64,000 bases of DNA, taken from the NCBI RefSeq assembly GCF_004363235.1, contig NZ_SNYW01000008.1:372001-436000 (forward strand). Direction: 5' to 3'. Positions 17,378-26,597 of this stretch are shown piece after piece; the stretch's first letter is position 1; the number at the start of each line of letters is the position of its first letter. The position numbers and the translations under genes are program-made. A model generated the notes under the pieces. It saw only the letters and a program-made list of their open reading frames with translations. It made no database searches and was not told the DNA's origin. The DNA is from Dongia mobilis (GTDB taxonomy: Bacteria; Pseudomonadota; Alphaproteobacteria; Dongiales; Dongiaceae).

Positions 17378-18232
17378 TCACTCGTCGGCTTGCGCCGCGT
17401 CGAGCTGTTGTTGCAGTGCGGCCGCGCGCCTGCGGCGGCCGGTTTCGATGACGTCGGTCATGGCCTTGGCGGCGGCGACGGAATCGCCCGCCGCGATCGC
17501 CCCGACGATGGCTTCATGTTCGCGCGCCGATTCGGCCAGCCGGTTCTCGTCGGTGGGGGCGGTGTCGGTGAAGCTCGCCACCAGGGCCGCCTCGATGATG
17601 GCGCCGACGGCACGCATGAAGGGGTTGCCGGAAGCGGCGGCGATCTCGAGGTGGAGGGCAAGGTCGGCCTCGGCAAAGCTGGCGCGGCTATGGCCGGGCT
17701 GGGCCAGGGTCTCGATCAGCGCATTGAGACGCGCCAGCTGCTCGTCGCTGCGGCGCAGGGCGGCGAGCGCGGCAGCGGCCGGTTCCACCGCAAGGCGGAT
17801 TTCATAGAGCGCGTTCAGGAAACGCAAATCCATGCCGAGTTCGACCCGCCAGGAGAGCAAATCGGGGTCGAACATGTTCCAATCGACCTGGTTGCGTACA
17901 CGCGTGCCGACCCGGGTCCTGGAGACGACCAGGCCCTTGGCGGCGAGCGTCTTCAGTACCTCGCGCAGCACGGTGCGGGAAATGCCGAACCGTGCCATCA
18001 AATCGGCTTCGCCGGGCAGCAGGGCACCCTCCGCGAACGCGCCGGACAGGATCAGCAGGCCCATGGCGCGGACGACATGGTCCTGGCCGGTCCGGGCGGC
18101 GCCGCCCCGCGGATGGCCCAGGCGGCTGCCGGAGATGCCGGTTCCGGCCAGTCCCTTGCCGGGCGAACCGCCTCCGGCCGCGCCGGATTGCGGCGCCCGG
18201 ACGACGCGGTTCCTGTTCTGGTCGGTGATCAT
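17378..18232 (-). CDS. GntR-family regulator, FCD subgroup
   Basis: A 284-residue regulator. About 50 glycine-rich residues precede the winged helix-turn-helix (about 55-115, PGEADLMARFGISRTVLREV). An FCD all-helical ligand domain follows (about 125-270). Its metal/acid-binding residues are suggested by DLALHLEIA and SAREHEAIVGAI. The start ATG overlaps the permease stop (ATGA). The operon position indicates local control of sugar uptake and breakdown, probably relieved by a sugar acid. FCD regulators favour TNGTNNNACNA sites, and candidates are noted at 22920 and 24478. Confidence 0.92.
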   Translation of the reverse strand: MITDQNRNRVVRAPQSGAAGGGSPGKGLAGTGISGSRLGHPRGGAARTGQDHVVRAMGLLILSGAFAEGALLPGEADLMARFGISRTVLREVLKTLAAKGLVVSRTRVGTRVRNQVDWNMFDPDLLSWRVELGMDLRFLNALYEIRLAVEPAAAALAALRRSDEQLARLNALIETLAQPGHSRASFAEADLALHLEIAAASGNPFMRAVGAIIEAALVASFTDTAPTDENRLAESAREHEAIVGAIAAGDSVAAAKAMTDVIETGRRRRAAALQQQLDAAQADE

Positions 18233-19236
18233 GCTGGCTGCTCCCTGACTCCCGCGGCGCCCCCCGCGGCGATCCCCGCGGCGCGGCGGGCCGACAGGTA
18301 GACCAGAATTCTATGCAGCAGGATGAAGGCGAACAAGAGCAGGCCGACCACAATTTTGGTCCACCAGCTGGAAAGCGTGCCGTCGAAGGTGATGTAGGTC
18401 TGGATGAGGCCCTGGATGAGGACGCCGGCAAAGGTGCCGAGCACAAATCCCTGCCCGCCCGAAAGCAGCGTGCCGCCGATCACCACGGCGGCGATGGTGT
18501 CGAGCTCGACACCGACCGCTGCCAGGGAATAACCGGCCGAGGTGTAGAGCGAAAAGACGATACCGGCGATGGCGGAGAGTCCGGCCGAGAGGGCATAGAC
18601 CAGGATGGTGGTGCGGCCTGCGCGAATGCCCATCATTCGCGCCGCCTGGGCATTACCGCCCAGGGCATAGACTCTGGCGCCGAAGCGCGTGTAGTGCAGC
18701 AGCAGGATGCCTAGGGTTACCACCCCCAGCATCACCAGGGCGATGAGGCTGAGGCGCCCGCCGCCCGGCAGCCGGAAATAGAACCCGGTCAGTGTGCCAT
18801 AGAGCGGATGCGTCACAGGCACCGAATCGGTGGTCAGCAGGAAGCAGGCCCCGCGCGCCAGGAACATGCCGGCCAGTGTCACGATGAAGGGTGGCGTCTT
18901 CAAATAATGAATCACGGCGCCCATGCCGGCCCCGAACAGCAGGGCGATGGCGACGATCAGGGGGAAGGCAAGACCCGGTGCCAGGCCCCAGGAATCTAGG
19001 GCCACGGCGAGGAAGACGGTGGTGAAGGCGATGACGGCGCCGACCGATAGATCGATCCCGCCGGAGATGATGACGAAGGTCATGCCGACGGCGGCGATGC
19101 CCAGAAAGGCGTTGTCGGTCAGCAGATTGCCGACGACGCGGAAGCTGAGCATCTTCGGGTATTGCGCGGCGCAGAGCGCATAGACCAGCACGAAGACCAG
19201 GATGGTGACGAGCAGTGGCAGGTGGCGGCGGTTCAT
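18229..19236 (-). CDS. yjfF: Sugar ABC transporter permease, YjfF-like
   Basis: A 335-residue inner-membrane permease of the carbohydrate uptake 2 family with about ten hydrophobic segments. It shows the VGMTFVIISGGIDLSVGAV motif near residues 50-70 and the EAA-like GGNAQAARMMGI loop. The ATG overlaps the previous permease's stop (ATGA) and has a strong AAGGAGG site. As second permease of the set it matches YjfF of the E. coli galactofuranose transporter. The long upstream extension in the same frame is an artefact of the neighbouring permease. Confidence 0.88.
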   Translation of the reverse strand: MNRRHLPLLVTILVFVLVYALCAAQYPKMLSFRVVGNLLTDNAFLGIAAVGMTFVIISGGIDLSVGAVIAFTTVFLAVALDSWGLAPGLAFPLIVAIALLFGAGMGAVIHYLKTPPFIVTLAGMFLARGACFLLTTDSVPVTHPLYGTLTGFYFRLPGGGRLSLIALVMLGVVTLGILLLHYTRFGARVYALGGNAQAARMMGIRAGRTTILVYALSAGLSAIAGIVFSLYTSAGYSLAAVGVELDTIAAVVIGGTLLSGGQGFVLGTFAGVLIQGLIQTYITFDGTLSSWWTKIVVGLLLFAFILLHRILVYLSARRAAGIAAGGAAGVREQPA

Positions 19237-20252
19237 GAAACCTCCTTGCCCTCCGGCGCCAGCCGCGGGCGGCTGCGGATCAGCGCCAGCCGATCGAGGA
19301 GGGCGCCGCTGGCGCCCGATTGCATCAGCAGCAGAACCAGGATCACGAAGGCCTTCACGATCAGGTTGAATTCCGGCTTGAAGCCGGAGAGCAGGATGCC
19401 GGTATTCATCGCCTGGATGATAAGCGCGCCGACGAAGGAGAGAACGAGGCGGAAGCGACCGCCGAACAGCGAAGTGCCGCCGATCACCACGGCGAGGATG
19501 GCGTCGAGTTCCAGCCACAATCCGGCATTGTTGGCATCCGCCCCCTTGATGTCGGCGGCGGCGATGATGCCGGCCAGCGATGCGGTCAGGCCGCACCAGG
19601 CATAGGCCACCAGCAGGACGGCGCGGGCATTGACGCCGGCATAGGCGCTGGCGCGGCGGTTGATGCCGATCGCCTCGGTCAGCAGACCAAGTGCCGTGCG
19701 TCGATAGAGGAAAAGGGTGACGCAGAGCGCCAGGAAGGCGAGGATTACCGGCATGGGTATGCCGGCGATGGCGCCGGAGCCCATGAAAATGAGTGCCGGA
19801 TCGACAAAGGTGACGATCTGTCCCTCGGTGATCAACTGCGCGATGCCGCGCCCGGCCACCATCAGGATGAGGGTGGCAATAATCGGCTGGATGTCGAGCA
19901 GCGCCACCAGGATGCCGTTCCACAACCCGCAAAGAAGGCCGACGGCAAGGGCCGCCGCGATCGCCGTCATCGCGCCATGGCCGTCATTGACCAGGGTGGC
20001 GGCGGTGGCGCCGGCGATGGCCATGACGGCACCCACCGAGAGATCGATGCCCCTGGTCGCAATCACCAGGGTCATGCCGATGGCGAGCAGCGCCACCGGC
20101 GCGCCGCGGTTGAAGACATCGACCAGCGAGCCGTAGAGCCTGCCATCCTGAACGCGAATATGGAAAAACTCCGGAAACACGATCCAGTTCGCCAGCAGCA
20201 CCAGGAACAAGGCTGCCAGTTGCGGTGCCGCCGCCTTCAAGTGGCGGGTCAT
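19233..20252 (-). CDS. ytfT: Sugar ABC transporter permease, YtfT-like
   Basis: A 339-residue permease with about ten hydrophobic segments. It has the GMTLVIATRGIDLSVGAVMA signature and the GINRRASAYAGV coupling loop. It starts at an ATG overlapping the stop of the ATPase gene (ATGA) and hands over to yjfF in the same way, so stoichiometric expression is likely. It would pair with the YjfF-like permease to form the heteromeric channel. Confidence 0.88.
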   Translation of the reverse strand: MTRHLKAAAPQLAALFLVLLANWIVFPEFFHIRVQDGRLYGSLVDVFNRGAPVALLAIGMTLVIATRGIDLSVGAVMAIAGATAATLVNDGHGAMTAIAAALAVGLLCGLWNGILVALLDIQPIIATLILMVAGRGIAQLITEGQIVTFVDPALIFMGSGAIAGIPMPVILAFLALCVTLFLYRRTALGLLTEAIGINRRASAYAGVNARAVLLVAYAWCGLTASLAGIIAAADIKGADANNAGLWLELDAILAVVIGGTSLFGGRFRLVLSFVGALIIQAMNTGILLSGFKPEFNLIVKAFVILVLLLMQSGASGALLDRLALIRSRPRLAPEGKEVS

Positions 20253-21787
20253 GCCGGTCGCTCCTGTTGCGCCACCGGTGCGTCCGTACCCGCGATTGCC
20301 GCCATGATGCTCCGGGGCGAGATTTCGGCAGCACGCAGTTCCCCGACATGGCGCCGGTCGGCCAGCACCACGACGCGGTCGCTGTAGACGGTGATCTCGT
20401 CAAGCTCGGACGATATCACCAGAAGCGACATGCCGCGCCCGCACAATTCGCGAATCAGGCGGATGATCTCGGCATGGGCGCCGACATCGATCCCGCGCGT
20501 CGGCTCGTCCAGGATGAGGATGCGGGGATTGGTGGCGAGCCAGCGCGCCAGCAGCGCCTTCTGCTGGTTGCCGCCGGAAAGCAGCTCGATCGGCTTCTCT
20601 ATATCGGTGGTGCGGATGTCGAGGCGGCGGACGAATTCCTCGGCGATACGCTTCTGCTCGGCAGCAGGAATTGGCTTGATCCAGCCCCGGCGCGCCTGCA
20701 GGGCGAGAATGATGTTCTCGCGCACCGACAATTCGCCGACGATGCCCTCGGTCTTGCGGTCCTCCGGGCAGAAGCCGAAGCCGAGGGCGATGGCGTCGCG
20801 CGGTGCGGCAAGGCGGGCACTGGCGCCATCGACCAGCACCTCGCCCCGGTCGGCGCGCTCGATGCCGAAGATCAGCTTGGCCGTCTCGGTGCGGCCCGAA
20901 CCCAGCAGACCGGCGATGCCGATCACCTCGCCCTCATGGATGTCGAGGTCGAAGGGCGCGAGATAACGCCGCTTGCCGAAATCCCGGAAGCTGGCGCACA
21001 AGCCCCCGCGGCCCGGACCATGCGCGTGATCGGCGGACTCTATTTCGGCCAGTTCCTTGCCCAGCATGAGGCGCACCAGGTCGAGGCGCGGCAGATCAGC
21101 TGTGGCATGGCTGCCGACCAGGCGGCCATTGCGCAGCACCGTGATGCGATTGGCGATCTCGTAGACCTGGTCGAGGAAATGCGTGACGAAGACGATGCCG
21201 AGGCCTTGCGCCTTCAGCTGCCGCACCATCGCGAACATGGTGGCGACTTCCTGCGCATCGAGGCTGGCGGTGGGTTCGTCGAGAATGAGGATGCGAGCGG
21301 AAAGATCGGCGGCACGGGCAATCGCTACCAACTGCTGCACGGCGACCGAGAAGTCGCCGAGCGCTGCATTGACGTCAATGTCGAGCCCGTAGCCGGCCAG
21401 CAGCGCGCGGGCATCCCGCGCCATGCGCCGCCGGTCTACGAAGCCAAGGCGGGTCGGCTGGCGGCCGAGATAGATATTCTCGGCGACTGTCAGATTGGGC
21501 AGCAGGTTCACTTCCTGATAGACGGTGCCGATACCGAGGCGCTGCGCGTCGGCGGGGTCATGCAGGTCGATCGGCTGCCCCTCCAGATGCATGGTGCCGG
21601 CATCGCGCCGATGGATGCCGGTCAATACCTTGATGAGGGTTGATTTGCCGGCGCCGTTCTCGCCGAGAAGGGCGTGCACCTCGCCCTTGTGCAGGGTGAA
21701 ATCGACGTCACTCAGCGCGTGCACGCCAGGGAAGGACTTGGCGATGCCGCGAAGGTCGAGAAGCGCTGGCTGCCGGGCTGAATTCAT
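20249..21787 (-). CDS. ytfR: Sugar ABC transporter ATPase, YtfR-like
   Basis: A 512-residue double-domain ATPase. The first domain has Walker A GENGAGKST, the less usual signature FSVAVQQ, and Walker B ILILDEPTA. The second has the degenerate GLLGSGRTE loop normal for this family, LSGGNQQKALLARWL and ILILDEPTRG. The ATG at 21787 begins MNSARQPALLDLRGI, the natural domain start; the 60 residues upstream in frame run back toward the binding-protein gene and are not family-like. It energises the YtfT/YjfF pair. Confidence 0.9.
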   Translation of the reverse strand: MNSARQPALLDLRGIAKSFPGVHALSDVDFTLHKGEVHALLGENGAGKSTLIKVLTGIHRRDAGTMHLEGQPIDLHDPADAQRLGIGTVYQEVNLLPNLTVAENIYLGRQPTRLGFVDRRRMARDARALLAGYGLDIDVNAALGDFSVAVQQLVAIARAADLSARILILDEPTASLDAQEVATMFAMVRQLKAQGLGIVFVTHFLDQVYEIANRITVLRNGRLVGSHATADLPRLDLVRLMLGKELAEIESADHAHGPGRGGLCASFRDFGKRRYLAPFDLDIHEGEVIGIAGLLGSGRTETAKLIFGIERADRGEVLVDGASARLAAPRDAIALGFGFCPEDRKTEGIVGELSVRENIILALQARRGWIKPIPAAEQKRIAEEFVRRLDIRTTDIEKPIELLSGGNQQKALLARWLATNPRILILDEPTRGIDVGAHAEIIRLIRELCGRGMSLLVISSELDEITVYSDRVVVLADRRHVGELRAAEISPRSIMAAIAGTDAPVAQQERPA

Positions 21788-21845
21788 GATGCGACCGTAA
21801 CGAGGTTCCCGCGGCCCGGCGCGCCGGGCCACGGGATACGGAAGT

Positions 21846-22811
21846 TCAATAGAGGTCCTTGCGGGCGTCGTATTCCGCCGCCGCGGTATCCGGCAGATAA
21901 AGCCTGGATTCCGTCTGGATCCATTTCGGCGGAACGGTGCCGTCCTTCTTGTAGGCGATGATGGCATCCAGTGCCGGGCCCGCCATGTTCGGCGTCAGTT
22001 CGACGGTCGCATTGGCCTCGCCATCGGCCATCGCCTTGAAGATGTCGGGCACGGCATCGATCGAGATGGTGAGGATGTCGCTGCCCGGCTTCAATCCGGC
22101 TTCCTTGATCGCCTGGATGGCGCCGATCATCATGTCGTCGTTATGGGCATAGACGGCGCAGATATTCTTGCCGCCGTTCTCGGCCTTGAGGAAGCTTTCC
22201 ATCACTTCCTTGCCCTTGGCGCGGGTGAAGTCGCCCGATTGCGTGCGGATGATCTTCATCTCCGCATGCACGGCGATGGCCTCGTCGAAGCCCTTCTTGC
22301 GGTTGATCGCCGGGCTGGAACCGACCGTGCCCTGCAGTTCGACGATGGCACACTTGCCGGCGGTCTTCTCGGCCAGCCACTCGCCGGCAACCTTGCCCTC
22401 ATAGACCGTGTCGGAGGTGACGGCGGTGAGGTAGAGCGATTCGTCCGGGGTGTCGATGGTACGGTCAAGCAGCACCACGGGGATCTCGGCCTCCTTCGCC
22501 TCGGCCAATACCGCATCCCAGCCGGTGGCGACCACCGGGGCGAGGAAGATCGCATCAACGCCCTGTGCGATGAAGGAGCGGATCGCCTTGATCTGGTTTT
22601 CCTGCTTCTGCTGCGCATCGGCGATCTTCAAGTCGATACCGCGCTTGTCGGCTTCGATCTTGGACACCTTGGTTTCGGCGGCGCGCCAGCCGGATTCCGA
22701 CCCGATTTGCGAGAAGCCGATGGTGAGGTCCTCGGCATGTGCCGCCGACAGGGCGACGGCGGAAAGGGCGGTCGCGGCCAGCAGCCGCCTCAGCGAACGT
22801 ATCAATGTCAT
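21846..22811 (-). CDS. ytfQ: Periplasmic sugar-binding protein, YtfQ-like
   Basis: A 321-residue substrate-binding protein with a cleavable signal peptide (about 1-26, ending AHA). The mature start LTIGFSQIGSESGWR, the QQKQENQIKAIRSF and APVVATGWDAVL stretches, and SGDFTRAKGKEVMESF match E. coli YtfQ closely. YtfQ binds galactofuranose and related furanoses. The first gene of a six-gene operon, it sits after the terminator of the next binding-protein gene, with its own AT-rich promoter region. Substrate assignment by similarity is fair but not certain. Confidence 0.9.
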   Translation of the reverse strand: MTLIRSLRRLLAATALSAVALSAAHAEDLTIGFSQIGSESGWRAAETKVSKIEADKRGIDLKIADAQQKQENQIKAIRSFIAQGVDAIFLAPVVATGWDAVLAEAKEAEIPVVLLDRTIDTPDESLYLTAVTSDTVYEGKVAGEWLAEKTAGKCAIVELQGTVGSSPAINRKKGFDEAIAVHAEMKIIRTQSGDFTRAKGKEVMESFLKAENGGKNICAVYAHNDDMMIGAIQAIKEAGLKPGSDILTISIDAVPDIFKAMADGEANATVELTPNMAGPALDAIIAYKKDGTVPPKWIQTESRLYLPDTAAAEYDARKDLY

Positions 22812-22919
22812 GCGTGTTTCTCCCGTTTGGATCCGCCGGTTCGCGGCCTCAAGCGGGCCGCTTCAAAGCCGGCGGGTGCCCAAACCCATGCCACAGGCCG
22901 GGAAGCTTGGGAAGGGATA

Positions 22920-22930
22920 TTATAATACAA
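22920..22930. promoter_or_regulatory. Candidate GntR/FCD operator upstream of ytfQ
   Basis: TTATAATACAA (read TTGTATTATAA on the minus strand) fits the TNGTNNNACNA shape of FCD-type GntR sites with one deviation. It lies about 110 bp upstream of the ytfQ start in an AT-rich stretch. It resembles the elements at 24478-24509 near the second sugar system. Confidence 0.35.
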
Positions 22931-23040
22931 TATGATTTATTGCAGATGCAAACTGCCTTCGCATGTGCGGAATAGGTCGGCTGCATTCCGCTCTCGTGCA
23001 AAAAGCCTGTCGCCAGCAATGCGCAAACCATCCGCCGCCG

Positions 23041-23075
23041 CAAAGAAGAGGGCGCGCCGTCGCCGGCGCGCCCTC
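23041..23075 (-). terminator. Rho-independent terminator
   Basis: On the minus strand an 11-base perfect stem GAGGGCGCGCC/GGCGCGCCCTC with a 6-base loop is followed by TTCTTTG, just after the stop codon of the second sugar-binding protein. The U-run is short but the stem is very stable. Confidence 0.7.
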
Positions 23076-23087
23076 TCTCGCCATCGC

Positions 23088-24077
23088 CTACTTCTGGATG
23101 CAGGTTTCGACCGTGTCCTTGGTGCATTCGTCAAGGCCGGTGAAGACCGGATCATCAACCTTCTTGCCGGCGATGAGGTCCAGCATCACGCTGGGCGCCT
23201 TGTAGCCCATCTCGAAGGGCCGCTGGCCGACCAGCGCCGTCACCAGGCCTTCCCGGGCGATCGCCACTTCCTCGCCGATCGTATCGGCGGCGGAGATGAC
23301 GAAATCGCCGCTGGCGATGCGGTCCGCCATCGGCCGGAACAGATCGCGATAGGGCTGCGGCGCGCCGAAAAGCGGCCAGCCTCCCTCGATGGCAAAGGCA
23401 TCGAGATCCGGATTGGCGGCCAGGATGTCGGTCATCGCCTGCACACCCCTGGCGCCGTCGTCATTGGTGAAGACGGGACAGCCGGCGACCTCGGTCCAGC
23501 CGCCTTCGCCCTTGAGTTCGGCAAGGCCCTTCTGCCCGCTCAGTGCATCGCGTGTGCCCTGGGCGCGGCGCAGAATGTTGTCGGCGCCGGGATTGCCCTG
23601 GATCGTGCACACCTTGCCGCCATTCGGCTTCTTCTCCTTGATGTACTCGCCGATCCGATAGCCCATCAGGTAATTGTCAGTACCGAGATAGGTCATGCGA
23701 AGCGCTGAATCCTCGGCCGCGAGATCGGCGTCGAGCGTCATTACGGGAACCGTCGGATTGGCGTTCCTGATCGCCTGGGCAATCAGCTTGGCGTTCGACG
23801 GCGAAATGGCGATTGCCGCCGTATCGGGCTTGCCCAGCATGTCCTGCACGATCTGCGCCTCGCCGGCTTCATCGGAGGTCGAGGCGGGGCCGGTGTAGAA
23901 GCATTCATACTCGGAATCGGGATTCTCCTTGTTCCACTTCTGACAGCCCTGGTTGATGGCTTCGAAGAAGGGATTGTCGAGGCCCTTGACCACGATCACC
24001 AGTTGTTTCTTGGCCAAGGCCGGGCTGGCGGAAAGCGCCAGTACGATCGCGGCTGCAAGCATCGGCAGTGTTCTCAT
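23088..24077 (-). CDS. Periplasmic sugar-binding protein of second ABC system
   Basis: A 329-residue binding protein of the ribose/xylose-type family (Peripla_BP_4). A signal peptide (about 1-21, ending ALA) precedes KKQLVIVVKGLDNPFFEAI. ISPSNAKLIAQAI and the cysteine-bearing C-terminus (DECTKDTVETCIQK) follow; two further cysteines (SEYECFY, KVCTIQG) suggest disulfides. The ATG at 24077 is preceded by GGGAGGAAACA. It is divergent from an ATPase and a permease gene that would complete one transporter; the sugar is unknown. Confidence 0.88.
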   Translation of the reverse strand: MRTLPMLAAAIVLALSASPALAKKQLVIVVKGLDNPFFEAINQGCQKWNKENPDSEYECFYTGPASTSDEAGEAQIVQDMLGKPDTAAIAISPSNAKLIAQAIRNANPTVPVMTLDADLAAEDSALRMTYLGTDNYLMGYRIGEYIKEKKPNGGKVCTIQGNPGADNILRRAQGTRDALSGQKGLAELKGEGGWTEVAGCPVFTNDDGARGVQAMTDILAANPDLDAFAIEGGWPLFGAPQPYRDLFRPMADRIASGDFVISAADTIGEEVAIAREGLVTALVGQRPFEMGYKAPSVMLDLIAGKKVDDPVFTGLDECTKDTVETCIQK

Positions 24078-24752
24078 TGTTTCCTCCCATTGCTCCAGAT
24101 CAAACCCACGGAATGACATCCACGGACTTCCCGTCCGTCACGCGCGACAAGACCGATCGATCGAGGCCAGTCGCGCTTTCTCCTGAGCGCCCGACTGAGT
24201 CAGGCGGCATCAACACGGCGACCCAAAGATGCGCATTGCCTCAATCGTCGTGGCCGTTCCGGCAAAGCAGCCGCTTTGGTCCGGCTGCGATCCACCCTCC
24301 CTCGCATGTAAATCCGGTGCACACTTCTCGGGCCTGCGTTCGCTCAGGCTTATGCTTCTCTGGCCCGCATGTCGTTGGCTCGCATTCCGCCCTGCTCGAG
24401 CTGCTATACGCGGTGCCGTTGCCGGATTCATTCTCCCGCAGGAAGCTAATCGCGGCTGTTTTCCACCGTCAATAGTTTTGTCGTACAAATAGAATCTTTT
24501 GTACGATAATAATTAACGATTGAGGCGTTTGAGGTGTGCAGTGCGGCAGGCAGCACAGATCACAGCGCAGACAATTGACGCCTTGGAACAAGGCTGCCTA
24601 GAGTTGCGCGGCTGCGTTGCGGAATCAAAAAATCGCACACTCGAAAAACAAGTGCCGCCCCGCAGCAACGGTCGATCACGCGGCCAAACGCATCGCTGCA
24701 AGTGGCCTCGCTGCAAGCAACCGCCAATCTGCCTGGGGAGGGCGACGATCAC
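24078..24752. other. Long divergent gap of the second sugar system
   Basis: 675 bp with no supported gene between the binding protein and the ATPase. Short frames here lack ribosome sites and family features. The segment 24470-24520 is AT-rich and carries the candidate operator pair listed separately. The length is unusual for this compact genome and could hold a small RNA or a decayed regulator. Confidence 0.55.
24478..24509. promoter_or_regulatory. Candidate paired GntR-type operators
   Basis: TTGTCGTACAA (24478-24488) matches the FCD-GntR consensus TNGTNNNACNA exactly. TTGTACGATAA (24499-24509) is a near copy in reverse orientation. Together they make 9-base inverted arms TCGTACAAA/TTTGTACGA with an 8-base spacer. 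The site lies in the divergent control region of the second sugar transporter. Confidence 0.5.
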
Positions 24753-25493
24753 GTGCCGGTTCTTGAACTGCAGAACATCTCGAAGCATTTCGGCGCCATC
24801 CATGCCGTCAGCGATGTATCCTTCTCGCTGGAGGCCGGCGAGGTTGTCGGCCTGATGGGCGACAACGGGGCCGGCAAATCCACCCTGGTAAAAATGATCG
24901 CCGGCAACTTCCGTCCCAGCCACGGCAGCATGCGCCTGGATGGTGCGGAATTGGTGATGCACCGCCCGGTCGATGCGCGGCGCCACGGCATCGAAATCGT
25001 GCACCAGGACCTGGCCTTGTGCGACAACCTGACGGCCGCCGCAAACGTCTATCTGGGGCGCGAGTTGCGGCGCGGTTTCGGCCCGTTCAGCGTGCTCGAT
25101 TACGCCGCCATGTATCGCCGCGCCGCGCAGATCTTCGCCGAGCTGAAATCGGAGACCCGGCCGCGCGACCTGGTGAAGCAGATGTCCGGCGGCCAGCGTC
25201 AGGCAGTGGCCATCGCGCGCACCCGCCTCTCCGACCCGAAGATCGTGCTGATGGATGAGCCGACGGCGGCGATCTCGGTACGCCAGGTCGCGGAGGTCCT
25301 CAATCTCATCCGCCGATTGCGCGATCACGGCATCGCGGTCGCCCTCATCAGCCACCGCATGCCGGACGTGTTCACCGTGGCCGACCGTGTCATCGTCATG
25401 CGACGTGGTCGCAAGGTCGCCGACAAGCGCATCGCGGACAGCTCGCCAGAGGAGGTGACCGGACTCATCACCGGCGCCATCGAAACGGCATGA
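24753..25493 (+). CDS. Sugar ABC transporter ATPase, single-domain (FrcA-like)
   Basis: A 246-residue single ATP-binding domain with Walker A GDNGAGKST, signature MSGGQRQAVAIART and Walker B IVLMDEPTA, and the switch histidine in LISHRMPDV. Single-domain ATPases of this type serve fructose- and xylose-type importers in alphaproteobacteria. The GTG at 24753 was chosen because GGGGAGGG lies 10 bases upstream; a GTG 17 codons earlier is possible. It is coupled to the permease by an ATGA overlap. Confidence 0.9.
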   Translation: MPVLELQNISKHFGAIHAVSDVSFSLEAGEVVGLMGDNGAGKSTLVKMIAGNFRPSHGSMRLDGAELVMHRPVDARRHGIEIVHQDLALCDNLTAAANVYLGRELRRGFGPFSVLDYAAMYRRAAQIFAELKSETRPRDLVKQMSGGQRQAVAIARTRLSDPKIVLMDEPTAAISVRQVAEVLNLIRRLRDHGIAVALISHRMPDVFTVADRVIVMRRGRKVADKRIADSSPEEVTGLITGAIETA

Positions 25494-26557
25494 CCCCCGC
25501 CGAGACGCCAGATCACCGCACCCGCAGCTCCGACGAAGCAAGATCGCCCATGACCGATTCGACCAACTCGCTCGACCAGTCGATTGCCCAGAAGCAGCAC
25601 ACCAGGCTCGCCGCCCTGCTATCTAGCCAGACCTTCTGGGTATTCATCGCCGTCATTCTCGCCTGCCTCTATCTTTCCTTCGCGACCGATTCCTTCGCGA
25701 CGTCGAAGAATCTCTACAACATCACGCGCAACGTCACCTTCGTTGCGATTATCGCGCTGGGCATGACGATCGTCATCATATCCGGCGGGATCGACCTCTC
25801 GGTCGGCTCGGTCCTCTGCCTTTGCAGCATGGTGCTGGCCGTCACCATGCATGCGGGCTACAGCATCGAGATCGGCATCGCGGCTGCGATCGGCACGGCG
25901 CTGGTAGTCGGTGCCTTCAATGGCATCCTCATCGCCTATCTCGGCTTTCCGCCCTTCGTCGTGACGCTGGGCATGCTCTCGGTCGCCCGCAGCCTTGCCA
26001 TGGTGGCATCCAACAACACCGTCGTCTTCGAGTTCGGCCCCGATCACGACAAGCTGCTGGCACTGGGCGGCGGCGCCTGGCTTTTCGGCATCGCCAATCC
26101 GGTGCTCTATATGCTGGTGCTGGCGGCGCTCACCGGTTTCGTGCTGCGCTGGACCCGCTTCGGCCGTCACGTCTTTGCCATCGGCGGCAACGAACAGGCC
26201 GCCATCCTGACCGGTGTCCCGGTGCGTCCGATCAAGGTCGCGGTCTATATGATCTCGGCCCTTTCCGCCGGCATCGCCGGCATCGTCCAGACCGGATGGC
26301 TGGGCGCCGTTACCACCAATATCGGTGCCGGCATGGAACTGCAGGTTATCGCCGCCGCCGTCATCGGCGGGGCGGATCTGGCCGGCGGGGTCGGCACGGC
26401 GCTGGGCGCCCTGGTCGGCGCCGCGCTGATCGAGGTGATCCGCAACAGCCTGGGCCTTCTCGGCATCAACGCCTTCTGGCAGGGTACCTTCATCGGCGGC
26501 GCGATCATCCTCGCAGTACTGTTCGACCGGATCAGGAATATCAGGCGGCGCGACTAG
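25490..26557 (+). CDS. Sugar ABC transporter permease (FrcC-like)
   Basis: A 355-residue permease with about ten hydrophobic segments and the GMTIVIISGGIDLSVGSV motif near residues 90-110. It also has the GGNEQAAILTGV coupling loop. About 45 polar residues precede the first membrane helix; an internal ATG at 25550 could be used instead. The ATG at 25490 overlaps the ATPase stop. It forms a homodimeric channel in related systems. It is convergent with the M81 gene. Confidence 0.9.
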   Translation: MTPAETPDHRTRSSDEARSPMTDSTNSLDQSIAQKQHTRLAALLSSQTFWVFIAVILACLYLSFATDSFATSKNLYNITRNVTFVAIIALGMTIVIISGGIDLSVGSVLCLCSMVLAVTMHAGYSIEIGIAAAIGTALVVGAFNGILIAYLGFPPFVVTLGMLSVARSLAMVASNNTVVFEFGPDHDKLLALGGGAWLFGIANPVLYMLVLAALTGFVLRWTRFGRHVFAIGGNEQAAILTGVPVRPIKVAVYMISALSAGIAGIVQTGWLGAVTTNIGAGMELQVIAAAVIGGADLAGGVGTALGALVGAALIEVIRNSLGLLGINAFWQGTFIGGAIILAVLFDRIRNIRRRD

Positions 26558-26597
26558 AGATGGCCCGACCAGAAGCGCCCCGACTGGGGACGGCGCT

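Noticed and set aside
19237-19932. N-terminal extension of the YjfF-like permease
   Set aside because: It overlaps the YtfT-like permease in another frame; the ATG at 19236 has a strong ribosome site and starts a full-length permease.
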